DNA of 27,794 bases. Source: JAAFHS01 sp031396505. GTDB lineage: Bacteria; Pseudomonadota; Alphaproteobacteria; Rhodobacterales; Rhodobacteraceae. Where the stretch lies: contig JANNKX010000116.1 of NCBI GenBank assembly GCA_031396505.1, forward strand, positions 1 through 27,794, given 5' to 3'. The translations under genes and the position numbers were made by a program. The notes beneath the pieces are model-generated. The model was given only the letters and a program-made list of their open reading frames with translations. It was not told the origin of the DNA and searched no databases. Below, piece after piece: positions 8,798-17,038 of this stretch. The stretch's first letter is position 1. Each line of letters opens with the position of its first letter.

Positions 8798-9322
8798 TTA
8801 CACGCCTTCGCGCGCGCGTTCGCGTTTCAGCTTTTCCATCCGACGGGTGATCATCTGGCGTTTCAGCGGCCCCAGATAATCAATGAACAGCTTGCCATTC
8901 AGATGGTCAATCTCGTGCTGCACACAAGTGGCCCACAGCCCGTCAAAGGTTTCTTCCTGTGTCGCCCCATCAAGATCCATCCAGCGCACGGTGACAACGG
9001 CGGGGCGGTCAACTTCGGCATATTGATCGGGGATTGACAGACACCCCTCGTCATATGTGCTCATATCATCCGAGGCCCAGATCACCTCGGGGTTCACCAG
9101 AACCAACGGGCGCGCGGGCAATTCGGGGTCTTTGACGCAATCCATCACGATCACACGCTGCAACACACCGACCTGAGGCGCGGCCAACCCGATGCCGGGG
9201 GCCGCGTACATCGTGGACAGCATATCGGCACCCAATGCGCGCAGGTCATCGGTCACGGCGGCCACCGGGGCGCAGGGCTTTTTCAAACGCGGATCGGGGT
9301 GTATCAGAATATCGCGGATCAT
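8798..9322 (-). CDS. def: Peptide deformylase
   Basis: Removes the formyl group from the N-terminal Met of new proteins. The 174 residues contain all three metalloenzyme motifs: GIGLAAPQVG (43-52), EGCLSIP (92-98, Cys94 as metal ligand) and HEIDH (136-140, two His ligands and catalytic Glu). The N-terminus MIRDILIHPDPRLK is standard. It is the first gene of def, def-like, fmt on the minus strand, and starts 65 bases from the divergent patB-like gene, so the promoter is in that gap. In contrast to the next gene it has every catalytic residue. Confidence 0.97.
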   Translation of the reverse strand: MIRDILIHPDPRLKKPCAPVAAVTDDLRALGADMLSTMYAAPGIGLAAPQVGVLQRVIVMDCVKDPELPARPLVLVNPEVIWASDDMSTYDEGCLSIPDQYAEVDRPAVVTVRWMDLDGATQEETFDGLWATCVQHEIDHLNGKLFIDYLGPLKRQMITRRMEKLKRERAREGV

Positions 9323-9387
9323 ATCCGGGATTTACGTGGCAACCCCCTTTGGTGCAAGAGGGTGCTGCAGAACAAAGGACACGAACC

Positions 9388-10560
9388 ATGAGCTTTGACG
9401 AACAGATCGCACGTCGTGGCAGCCATTGTATGAAATGGGACATGATGGAGCCGATGTTCGGCGTGCCGGCGGATGACGGGTTGGCGATGTGGGTCGCGGA
9501 TATGGATTTCCGCCCACCAGCCTGTGTGCAGTACGCAGTAGAAAGCATGGCCGCGCACGGCGTTTACGGCTATTTCGGCGATGACAGCAAATATCTGGAT
9601 GCGATCCGGTGGTGGATGAAAACCCGGCATGGCTGGCAGATGGAACGCAAGGACATCTTTACCACGCATGGTCTGGTGAACGGCACGGCCCTGTGTGTCG
9701 ATGCCTTTACCGCACCGGGGGATGGCGTCATCCTGATGACACCGGTCTATCACGCCTTTGCGCGGATCATCGCAGGGGCAGGGCGGCGTGTGATCGAATG
9801 CCCGCTGGCGCTGCGCGACGGACGGCACGAAATGGACTTTGCCGCGTGGGATGCCCAGATCGACGGCACCGCCCGCATGGTGATCCTGTGTTCGCCGCAT
9901 AATCCGGGAGGGCGCGTCTGGACGGCAGATGAATTGCGCGGCGTGGCGGATTTCTGTGTGCGCCACGACCTGATCCTTGTGTCGGATGAAATTCACCATG
10001 ATCTGGTGTTTCCGGGGCAAAAGCACATGGTCATGGCCAATGCAGCACCGGAAATCGCAAATCGTCTGGTGATGATGACGGCCCCCACCAAGACTTTCAA
10101 CATCGCGGGCGCGCATACCGGCCACGTCATCATCGCCGACCCCGCGCTGCACAAACGTTTCGCCGCACGGATGAATGCACTTGGGATTTCGCCCAATTCC
10201 TTCGGCCTGCACATGGCGACGGCGGCCTACAGCCCCGATGGGGCCGCGTGGGTGGATGATCTGATGGGCTACCTTGACGGCAACCGGCAGATTTTTGACG
10301 CAGGCATCAACGCCATACCGGGGGTGCGATCGATGCACCTTGAAGCCACGTATCTGGCATGGGTCGATTTTTCGGGGCTGGGGATGGACCCTGCCGATTT
10401 CATCCGCCGGGTGGAACAGGACGCGCGCATCGCGGCCAATCACGGGGCGAGCTTTGGCCTGGGTGGGGCGCAATCGCTGCGGTTCAACATTGCGACGCCG
10501 CGCGCGCGCATCGTGGATGCCGTGGCCCGCCTGCAACGGGCCTTTGCCGATCTGCAATGA
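9388..10560 (+). CDS. MalY/PatB family PLP-dependent C-S lyase (cystathionine beta-lyase type)
   Basis: A fold-type I pyridoxal-phosphate enzyme of 390 residues. The N-terminal WVADMDF (35-41) and YGYFGDD are typical of the MalY/PatB branch. The cofactor site shows Tyr121, Asn172 in SPHNPGG, Asp200 in SDEIHHDL and Lys235 in APTKTFNIAG. Members cleave C-S bonds of cystathionine or cysteine conjugates to give pyruvate, ammonia and a thiol; some also act as aminotransferases or regulators. Which activity applies here cannot be read from sequence. The ATG at 9388 has AAAGGA about nine bases upstream. It overlaps the next gene by four bases (ATGA), so the two are coupled. Confidence 0.9.
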   Translation: MSFDEQIARRGSHCMKWDMMEPMFGVPADDGLAMWVADMDFRPPACVQYAVESMAAHGVYGYFGDDSKYLDAIRWWMKTRHGWQMERKDIFTTHGLVNGTALCVDAFTAPGDGVILMTPVYHAFARIIAGAGRRVIECPLALRDGRHEMDFAAWDAQIDGTARMVILCSPHNPGGRVWTADELRGVADFCVRHDLILVSDEIHHDLVFPGQKHMVMANAAPEIANRLVMMTAPTKTFNIAGAHTGHVIIADPALHKRFAARMNALGISPNSFGLHMATAAYSPDGAAWVDDLMGYLDGNRQIFDAGINAIPGVRSMHLEATYLAWVDFSGLGMDPADFIRRVEQDARIAANHGASFGLGGAQSLRFNIATPRARIVDAVARLQRAFADLQ

Positions 10561-11093
10561 AACGGCTGGCGCGCGCCTTTTCGTTTTTGTGCCTGATGGT
10601 TGTCCTGCTGGCGGCAGGCGTGCTGTTTTATCTGCGCGCGCCGATTGTTCCCGTGGCGCTGCCGCCCCTCACGGGGGTGGTGGACCGCATTATCGTGAAC
10701 AAGACCGCGCGCCAGATGACGCTGCTGCAAAACGGCAAGCCCGTGCGCACCTACCGCATCGCCCTTGGCTTTTCCCCCGGCGGCGACAAGGTGCAACAAG
10801 GCGACAGGCGCACGCCGGAAGGGGTGTTCCGCATCGCCGTGCGCAATGACGCCAGCAAATATCATCTGTCGCTGGGCCTTGATTACCCACAACCGGATGA
10901 CCGCGCGCGTGCCGCGGCAGGCGGGTTTGATCCGGGCGGCGATATCATGATCCACAGCCAGCCGAACGCCCTGCCCGACGGCACGATGATCAAGGGTGAC
11001 TGGACCGCGGGCTGCATCGCCGTCAGCAATACCGAAATGCGCGAGATCTGGGCAGTCACATCGCGCGATACGGTGGTTGAAGTCAGGCCTTAG
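10557..11093 (+). CDS. L,D-transpeptidase (YkuD domain), membrane-anchored
   Basis: A 178-residue envelope enzyme that would form L,D cross-links or attach proteins to peptidoglycan. Residues 8-26 form an N-terminal membrane segment. The YkuD domain follows (about 42-177) with the catalytic pair H133 (IHSQPN) and C153 in DWTAGCIAVSN. The His is followed by Ser where the more common form has Gly, as in the other YkuD protein at 22919. Its start overlaps the C-S lyase stop by four bases. Its last 11 bases overlap the end of a minus-strand gene, so no independent terminator fits between the two. Confidence 0.9.
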   Translation: MKRLARAFSFLCLMVVLLAAGVLFYLRAPIVPVALPPLTGVVDRIIVNKTARQMTLLQNGKPVRTYRIALGFSPGGDKVQQGDRRTPEGVFRIAVRNDASKYHLSLGLDYPQPDDRARAAAGGFDPGGDIMIHSQPNALPDGTMIKGDWTAGCIAVSNTEMREIWAVTSRDTVVEVRP

Positions 11094-11433
11094 GCAGGTA
11101 GGCGACGGGTGCGTTTTCATCGCGCCAGAAATCCAGCGGGGCCTTGTCAGCCACCATGGTGGAGCGTTTGAAATCGCAGACCAATTCACCGTTTTCCGTG
11201 GTCGAGGCGATGATCAGGCATTGGAAGATGTGCCGCGCGCCATCGTATACATCGACAAGCCCGCGCATGTTTGGCGCAAGGCTGGCATCAAGCGCGAAGC
11301 CTTCGTCCCAGAACCGCAGGATCGGAAACACCGCCTCGCCGACTTGCACGCGCAGGCGTGATTTCTTTCGCTGGTCGCGTTTGCGCGCGGCCTCCAGCCC
11401 GTCACGTACTTCTTTTGGCAGAAACTCAAGCAT
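11083..11433 (-). CDS. Conserved hypothetical protein
   Basis: A 116-residue soluble protein starting MLEFLPKEVRDGLEAAR, with a basic N-terminal helix (KRDQRKKSRLRV) followed by a beta-rich part (VGEAVFPILRFWDEGF, GLVDVYDGARHIFQCLI) and ending FWRDENAPVAYLPKA. I do not recognise a named family; the Arg/Lys patch before a beta barrel is faintly PilZ-like, but the diagnostic motifs are not there. The ATG at 11433 has GGAGA about seven bases upstream, better than an ATG at 11445. It is convergent with the YkuD gene and overlaps it by 11 bases at the 3' ends. Confidence 0.72.
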   Translation of the reverse strand: MLEFLPKEVRDGLEAARKRDQRKKSRLRVQVGEAVFPILRFWDEGFALDASLAPNMRGLVDVYDGARHIFQCLIIASTTENGELVCDFKRSTMVADKAPLDFWRDENAPVAYLPKA

Positions 11434-11488
11434 GATCGTCTCCATCCCCAGATTGAAGTCTGCGCCCTGAATGGTTAAAATCAAGGCA

Positions 11489-11513
11489 ACACATTGACGC
11501 AAAAGCAATGTGT
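11489..11513. repeat. Short hairpin in the intergenic region before cbiB
   Basis: ACACATTG (11489-11496) and CAATGTGT (11506-11513) form a perfect 8-bp stem with a 9-base loop. It lies in the 199-base gap between the divergent starts of the hypothetical gene (11433) and cbiB (11633). It could be an operator or chance; nothing else in the gap stands out. Confidence 0.3.
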
Positions 11514-11632
11514 CGGCGCTGTGACGGTTTTGCCGCAGGCTCGTGCAACCTGGGCGCGAAACAACACTTGCGGCCACTGGACAACGCCCGCGCCATGGCC
11601 CACATCAACGCAAACAACATGGGGTCTGATTG

Positions 11633-12541
11633 GTGAGCGCCGCTTTGCTGCTGCCTGCGATGCTGCTGGATGCGGCGTTTGGCGAACCGCGCTGGCTGTG
11701 GTCGCACGCGCCGCATCCGGCGGTTTTGATGGGGCGGGCCGTCGGCTGGACAGATACCACGTTCAACACGGGCACAGACCGGCGCGCCAAGGGGGCGATG
11801 GCGATGGCGGGGCTCGCGATTGCGGGCTTGGTCATCGGTTGGCTGATCCACATCCTGCCCGATTTCGGCCTGCTGGAAATGATCGCGGTGGCCATCATTC
11901 TGGCGCAGCGCAGTCTGGTTGACCATGTGCGCGCCGTGGCCGATGCGCTGCGCCTGTCGGTGGGTGACGGGCGGCGCGCGGTGGCGATGATCGTGGGGCG
12001 CGATACGGCACGGATGACACAGGCCGAGGTGGCGCGCGGGGCCATCGAAAGTGCGGCGGAAAACCTGTCAGACGGGGTGATTGCACCGATCTTCTGGTAT
12101 CTGATCGCGGGTCTGCCAGGCTTGTTGCTGTACAAGATCACCAATACCGCCGACAGTATGATCGGCCACCGCACGCCACGGCATGAACAGTTTGGCTGGG
12201 CCGCCGCGCGGTTCGACGACCTGCTGAACTGGGTGCCTGCGCGCATCACCGCCGCCCTGATTGCATTGGCGCATGGCTGGATGGACCCGGCCCCGATCCT
12301 GCGCGATGGCCCGTTGCACCGCAGCCCGAACGCGGGCTGGCCGGAGGCTGCGATGGCGGTGGTTCTGGATGTGGCGCTGTCGGGCCCGCGCAGTTATCAC
12401 GGCAAGGTGCAGGACTATCCTTGGGTAAATGCGGGCGGCGCGCGCGCCATCGGCCCGGTGCAGATTGACCGTGCCGTGGCGGCCCTGTGGCGCGCATGGG
12501 GGCTGTGCCTGTTGGTTGTAGCGGTTCTGATACTGTTTTAG
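11633..12541 (+). CDS. cbiB: Adenosylcobinamide-phosphate synthase
   Basis: A 302-residue inner-membrane protein of the CbiB/CobD family, which attaches the aminopropanol (phosphate) arm to adenosylcobyric acid in cobalamin synthesis. The start region ALLLPAMLLDAAFGEPRWLW and HPAVLMGR is diagnostic, as are AIESAAENLSDGVIAPIFWY (138-157), NTADSMIGHRTPRHEQFGWA (171-190) and the following RFDDLLNWVPAR. Several hydrophobic helices are visible. The start is GTG (11633) or the adjacent TTG (11630); no ATG fits, and GGGG precedes it by about eight bases. No other cobalamin gene lies beside it, and I could not find a cobalamin riboswitch upstream. Confidence 0.93.
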   Translation: MSAALLLPAMLLDAAFGEPRWLWSHAPHPAVLMGRAVGWTDTTFNTGTDRRAKGAMAMAGLAIAGLVIGWLIHILPDFGLLEMIAVAIILAQRSLVDHVRAVADALRLSVGDGRRAVAMIVGRDTARMTQAEVARGAIESAAENLSDGVIAPIFWYLIAGLPGLLLYKITNTADSMIGHRTPRHEQFGWAAARFDDLLNWVPARITAALIALAHGWMDPAPILRDGPLHRSPNAGWPEAAMAVVLDVALSGPRSYHGKVQDYPWVNAGGARAIGPVQIDRAVAALWRAWGLCLLVVAVLILF

Positions 12542-12579
12542 AATGCGCATGTACCGCGCGAATGAACAAAGGATACGCA

Positions 12580-13341
12580 ATGCCGAACGCCCAGATTTAC
12601 CGCATGGTAGCACCCGTTCAAATGTGCCCATCGGGGCAAAAAGCGCTGCATCTGCTAAAATCGCAGGGCTTTACGGTTGAAGATCACGTGATGCCGACAC
12701 GTGCGGAAGTTGACGCATTCAAAACCGCACAGGACGTGAAAACCACGCCGCAGGTGTTTATCGACGGCACGCGCGTCGGTGGTTATGACGATCTGCGCGC
12801 CCATCTGGGGCTGGCCCCGGCGCGGCCCACGACGCCGACCTACAGGCCTGTCCTTGTTCTGTTTGCCATGTCGTTCCTGATGGCCATGGCCATTGGCTGG
12901 GTGCTGACCGGACGGATCTGGAACATCGGCCTGCCGATGCAGTTTCTGGTGATTGCGATGTGCCTGCTCGCCCTGCAGAAACTGCGCGACATCGAGGGAT
13001 TTACCAGCACATTCCTGACCTATGATCTGCTGGCCCAGCGATGGGTGCCCTATGCCTATCTTTATCCGTTCCTCGAGGCGGGTGCCGGTCTTTTGATGCT
13101 GGCGGGTGTGCTGACATGGCTGTCGGCACCCGTGTCGATTTTCATCGGAACCATCGGGGCCGTGTCGATCGTCAAGGCGGTCTACATCGAAAAACGCGAA
13201 TTGAAATGCGCCTGCGTCGGGGGTGGCAGCAACGTGCCGTTGGGCGCGGTATCTCTGTTGGAAAGCGTCATGATGGCGGCGATGGGTGTGTGGATGCTGC
13301 TGATGCCGATGGAGACATGGATGCCGATGGCTGGGATGTAG
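12580..13341 (+). CDS. Glutaredoxin-MauE/DoxX-like fusion membrane protein
   Basis: A 253-residue fusion. Residues 1-80 are a glutaredoxin-like domain with the active site CPSG (C16, single Cys), the cis-Pro segment TTPQVFIDG (55-63) and GGYDDLRAHL. Residues 90-250 contain about four membrane helices resembling the MauE/DoxX redox-associated family, with a Cys-Ala-Cys pair (210, 212) in ELKCACVGGGSNVPLG. MauE-type proteins help form disulfides or pass electrons to periplasmic redox proteins; passing electrons from the cytosolic glutaredoxin part to the membrane Cys pair is my inference. The ATG at 12580 has AAAGGA about seven bases upstream. It starts 38 bases after cbiB and converges on smc with 23 bases between the stops. 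Confidence 0.85.
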   Translation: MPNAQIYRMVAPVQMCPSGQKALHLLKSQGFTVEDHVMPTRAEVDAFKTAQDVKTTPQVFIDGTRVGGYDDLRAHLGLAPARPTTPTYRPVLVLFAMSFLMAMAIGWVLTGRIWNIGLPMQFLVIAMCLLALQKLRDIEGFTSTFLTYDLLAQRWVPYAYLYPFLEAGAGLLMLAGVLTWLSAPVSIFIGTIGAVSIVKAVYIEKRELKCACVGGGSNVPLGAVSLLESVMMAAMGVWMLLMPMETWMPMAGM

Positions 13342-13364
13342 CGCGCCGTCACCGGGGTGCTGCG

Positions 13365-16300
13365 TCAGGCCACCAGACTTTCCGCCTTTTTCAGATCCAC
13401 GCTCACCAACTGGCTAACCCCCTGTTCGGCCATCGTCACGCCATACAACCGGTCCATCCGCGCCATCGTCACAGCATGGTGCGTGATGATCAAAAACCGC
13501 GTTTCGGTGCGCCGCGTCATCTCGTCCAGCAGATCGCAAAAGCGGGTCACGTTCGCATCATCAAGCGGCGCGTCGACCTCATCGAGCACGCAGATCGGGG
13601 CCGGGTTTGCAAGGAACACCCCGAAGATCAACGCCAGCGCCGTCAGCGTCTGTTCACCCCCCGACAACAGCGACAGTGTTGCCAGCTTTTTGCCCGGCGG
13701 CTGGCACATGATTTCCAGCCCCGCCTCTAGCGGATCATCCGATTCCACCAGCACAAGCCGCGCCTCACCGCCACCGAACAGATGCGTGAACAGTGTGGCA
13801 AAGTTCGCATTCACCTGTTCAAACGCCGTCAGCAGCCGTTCGCGCCCTTCGCGGTTCAGGCCCGCAATCCCTGCGCGCAGCTTTTTTACCGCCTCATCCA
13901 GATCGGTCTTTTCGCCCAGCAGCGTGTCATGTTCGGTCTGCACCGCAAGCGCATCTTCCTCGGCCCGCAGATTGACCGCGCCCAAGGCCTCACGCTGGCG
14001 TTTCAGGCGGTTCACGTCGGTTTCCAGCGCCTCTGCCCCCGGCATCGTATCGGGGTCGGCGGCCAGCGTTTCCAGCAATTGCGGCGGCGTCATCTCCATC
14101 TCATCGGCAATCCGCGTGGCCGCCGCCGTCAGGATTTCGGTGGCCGCCTCGGCGCGCGCCTCGGCCCTTGCACGCGCCTCGCGCGCCTCGCCGGCGCTGC
14201 GTTCGGCCTCGCGTTCGGCATCCTGCGCCGCGCGCAGATCGGATTCAGCCAGCGCCAGCGCATCAGCCGCCGCGCGACGGCGGATTTCGGCGGCCTCCAT
14301 CGCCGACAGAAGATCATCGCGCCGGGCGGCAATGTCTTCGGGGGCGGCCATCGCATCTTCCAGCGCGGCCTCGCTGTCGGCCTTGCGCTCGGCAAGCTCG
14401 GCAATGCGGCGTTCGGCGGTTTCAAGGCGGTGCTTCCAGCCCGAGATTTCCTTGACCGCCTCTTGTCTGCGCCGCACCCGCGCCTCGCCTTCGCGGCGCA
14501 ATTCGTCATGCGCCGACCGCCGTGTCAGCATCGTCAACCGCGCAGCCTCCACCGTCATGCGGTTGTCTTCAAGGGTCGTGCGTGCGGCTGCAAGATCGGG
14601 CAGGTCTGCCACACCCGTCTCGGCCTCGCGCAGCCGCGCGCGCGCGGCCATCGCCTCATCGGCATAGCGGCTGACGGCCAGCGTCGCCGCCTCCAGCTTG
14701 CCTTCCGCGATCGAGGTATCGGCCTCGGCGCGTGCGGCGGCACGGTTGGCATCGGTCACGCGCGCATCGGCAGCACGGCGGGCATCGCGGGCCATCTGAT
14801 CGGCGCGGGCAAGGTCCGCAAGGCGCGTCTGCAACGCCTCATGCGCGCGCAGCGCCCCTTCGGCGCGGGCGGCGACCTCTTGCAGATCATGCTTTATCTG
14901 TACCAGGCGGTTCAACTGCCGCAGGCGCAGGGCGGCGGCGGATGGCGCATCCTCGGCCCCGGCGCGAAACCCATCCCAGCGCCACAGATCGCCCTCGATG
15001 CTGACAAGGCGCTGACCGGGTTGCAAATCCGACTGCAGGGCATGGCCCTGATCGCGGGGCACCAGCCCGATCTGCCCCAGCCGCCGCGCCAGAACCAATG
15101 GCGCTGTCACCTGCGCCGACAAAGGTTGTGCGCCCTTTGGCAAGGCTTGCGGTGCGGCATAATCATCCAACCTCGCCCAGCCAGATTTGGCGGCACCGTC
15201 GATTTCCGGCGCGCGCAGATCATCCGCAAGCGCCGCACCAAGGGCCATTTCAAACCCCGGCACCACCACCAGCCGGTCCAGCAGTTGCGCGCCCGCCTGC
15301 GCCTCGCGGTCCACCAGCCGCGCCAGCGCCGCCACTTCGGCCCGCAGCGCATTCGCCTCGCCCTCGGCGGATGACCGCGCGGCGCGCGCCTCGGCCTCGC
15401 GCGCCTGCGCCTCGGCGCGTGCAGCCTCGGTTTGCGTCAAGGCATCCTCGGCGGCCTCGGCCAAGGCTGCGGCGGATTCCTGTGCGTCCTGCGCGCCGTC
15501 ATAGACGTCTTTGGCCGTGGCAAGGGCCGCCGCGGCGGCACTCACGGCCCCGGTTGCGCGCGCGGCCTCGGCCTCGGCGCGGTCCAGCGTGGTGCGGGTA
15601 TCGGCCAGCAGGCGTTGCGCCGACTGGTGACGCGCGGCAAGGCGCGCAGCATCCTCGGTCGCCTGCGATTGCAGCGATTCGTGTTCCGACAACAGGCTTG
15701 CTGCCGCGCGGGCCAGTTCTGCCGCCTCGGCCAGCCTGTCGTCATGCCCATCATGGGCACGGGCAAGCTGGTCAATCTCCCAGTCCAGCCGGGTGATCGT
15801 CTCGCCTGCATCACGGTTCAGACCCGTCTCGCGGTCCACGTCGCGGCTTAACTGATCAATGCGCGCCCGCAGCGTGTCGATGGTTGCCCGCGCGCGCGCC
15901 TCAAGATCATCCAGCGCTGCGCGTTCCAGCGTCAGGCGCTGCAACACCGCCGCCGCAATCGCCTCTTCCTCGCGCCGGGGCGGCAGGGCTGCGTCACAGA
16001 CCGCGCGCGCGATACTGGCATTGCGCGCCGCCGCCTCGGCCTGCGATGCGGCAATCAGCCGGGCGCGCAGCACTTCGCCCGCGTCCAGACGCGCCTGATC
16101 CGCCTCGCGCCAGCGCAGAAACAACAGCATCCCTTCCGCACGGCGCAGTTCTTCACCGATCTCGCGGTAACGTGCGGCCTGACGCGCCTGCCGCGCAAGG
16201 TTGGCCAGCTGTGCGGCCAGTTGTTCCAGCACATCGTCAACGCGGCTCAGGTTCTGTTCGGTCGCCGTCAGGCGCAGCTCGGCCTCGTGCCTGCGCTGAT

Positions 16301-16820
16301 ACAGCCCCGAAATGCCTGCCGCCTCTTCCAGAATGCGGCGCCTTGCCTTGGGTTTGGCATTGATCAGCTCGCTGATCTGGCCCTGCCGCACAAGGGCGGG
16401 CGAATGCGACCCGGTTGACGCATCGGCAAACAGCATCTGCACATCGCGCGCGCGGACTTCCCTTGTATTCGCGCGGTAGGCCGAGCCTGCATCGCGGGTA
16501 ATGCGGCGAATGATCTCGATCTGGTCAAGATCATTGAAACCTGATGGGGCCAGCCTGTCAGTATTGTCGATGAACAGGCCAACTTCGGCAAAATGACGTG
16601 CCGGGCGCGTCGCTGCGCCCGCGAAAATCACATCCTCCATTCCGCCACCGCGCATCGCTGTGGGGCGATTTTCGCCCATCACCCAGCGCAGCGCCTCCAA
16701 AAGGTTCGACTTGCCGCAGCCATTGGGCCCGACCACGCCCGTCAATCCCTCATGGATCACCAGATCCGTAGGGTCGACAAAGCTTTTGAAGCCGTTCAGG
16801 CGCAGGCGGGTCAGTCGCAA
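13365..16820 (-). CDS. smc: Chromosome segregation protein SMC
   Basis: Condensin-type ATPase of 1151 residues that organises and helps separate the chromosome. The N-terminal head has Walker A GPNGCGKSN (31-39) after LRLNGFKSFVDPT. The C-terminal head has the signature LSGGEQ (1052-1057) and Walker B ICVLDEVDAP (about 1075-1084). Between them are two long Ala/Glu/Arg-rich coiled-coil arms separated by a compact hinge at about 490-620 that is poorly matched to the Gram-positive hinge. The start MRLTRLRLNGFKSF is standard. It lies 218 bases downstream of the FAD oxidoreductase on the same strand, beyond a hairpin element, so it probably has its own promoter. ScpA and ScpB partners are not in the window. 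Confidence 0.97.
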   Translation of the reverse strand: MRLTRLRLNGFKSFVDPTDLVIHEGLTGVVGPNGCGKSNLLEALRWVMGENRPTAMRGGGMEDVIFAGAATRPARHFAEVGLFIDNTDRLAPSGFNDLDQIEIIRRITRDAGSAYRANTREVRARDVQMLFADASTGSHSPALVRQGQISELINAKPKARRRILEEAAGISGLYQRRHEAELRLTATEQNLSRVDDVLEQLAAQLANLARQARQAARYREIGEELRRAEGMLLFLRWREADQARLDAGEVLRARLIAASQAEAAARNASIARAVCDAALPPRREEEAIAAAVLQRLTLERAALDDLEARARATIDTLRARIDQLSRDVDRETGLNRDAGETITRLDWEIDQLARAHDGHDDRLAEAAELARAAASLLSEHESLQSQATEDAARLAARHQSAQRLLADTRTTLDRAEAEAARATGAVSAAAAALATAKDVYDGAQDAQESAAALAEAAEDALTQTEAARAEAQAREAEARAARSSAEGEANALRAEVAALARLVDREAQAGAQLLDRLVVVPGFEMALGAALADDLRAPEIDGAAKSGWARLDDYAAPQALPKGAQPLSAQVTAPLVLARRLGQIGLVPRDQGHALQSDLQPGQRLVSIEGDLWRWDGFRAGAEDAPSAAALRLRQLNRLVQIKHDLQEVAARAEGALRAHEALQTRLADLARADQMARDARRAADARVTDANRAAARAEADTSIAEGKLEAATLAVSRYADEAMAARARLREAETGVADLPDLAAARTTLEDNRMTVEAARLTMLTRRSAHDELRREGEARVRRRQEAVKEISGWKHRLETAERRIAELAERKADSEAALEDAMAAPEDIAARRDDLLSAMEAAEIRRRAAADALALAESDLRAAQDAEREAERSAGEAREARARAEARAEAATEILTAAATRIADEMEMTPPQLLETLAADPDTMPGAEALETDVNRLKRQREALGAVNLRAEEDALAVQTEHDTLLGEKTDLDEAVKKLRAGIAGLNREGRERLLTAFEQVNANFATLFTHLFGGGEARLVLVESDDPLEAGLEIMCQPPGKKLATLSLLSGGEQTLTALALIFGVFLANPAPICVLDEVDAPLDDANVTRFCDLLDEMTRRTETRFLIITHHAVTMARMDRLYGVTMAEQGVSQLVSVDLKKAESLVA

Positions 16821-16963
16821 GGCGGGTTTTCCAGTGATTCCGTTGGTGCGGTATCGTCGGGGCTGACGGGACCCAAGTCAACCAAGATGCCCTGCATGTG
16901 GCTGCAAACGGGTATTTCTCCCCAATATATTGCGAAGAGGGCGGACTTGCGGCCGGCAGGGCA

Positions 16964-17015
16964 TGGGGGCCGTCTGCCCCCACGCCGCAGATTTCATCTG
17001 CGGCGTCCCCCGAGG
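16964..17015. repeat. Hairpin-rich intergenic element (Rhodobacterales REP-like)
   Basis: Two adjoining stem-loops. TGGGGGC (16964-16970) pairs with GCCCCCA (16976-16982) around a 5-base loop. ACGCCGCAGAT (16982-16992) pairs perfectly with ATCTGCGGCGT (16996-17006) around TTC. A second C run and CCCCCGAGGA follow (17007-17016). The G run can pair with either C run, giving two competing folds. I recall intergenic strings of the form GGGGGC-GCCCCC-hairpin-CCCCCGAGGAT as common in Rhodobacteraceae; that is memory, not a search. It lies in the 218-base gap between the MnmC-like gene and smc, both read on the minus strand. Confidence 0.6.
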
Positions 17016-17038
17016 ATTGTTTTGAACAGAGGAAGGGG

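Noticed and set aside
9319..10557. Open minus-strand frame opposite the C-S lyase gene
   Set aside because: The plus-strand product has a full set of pyridoxal-phosphate site residues; the reverse frame is a shadow.
11434..11632. Cobalamin riboswitch upstream of cbiB
   Set aside because: A GCCACTG string is present, but the other conserved boxes and the long paired architecture of the riboswitch are not; the short hairpin at 11489-11513 does not fit it.
13782..15374. Open plus-strand frame of about 530 codons opposite smc
   Set aside because: It lies wholly within smc, whose Walker and signature motifs are intact; the reverse frame has no recognisable domain.
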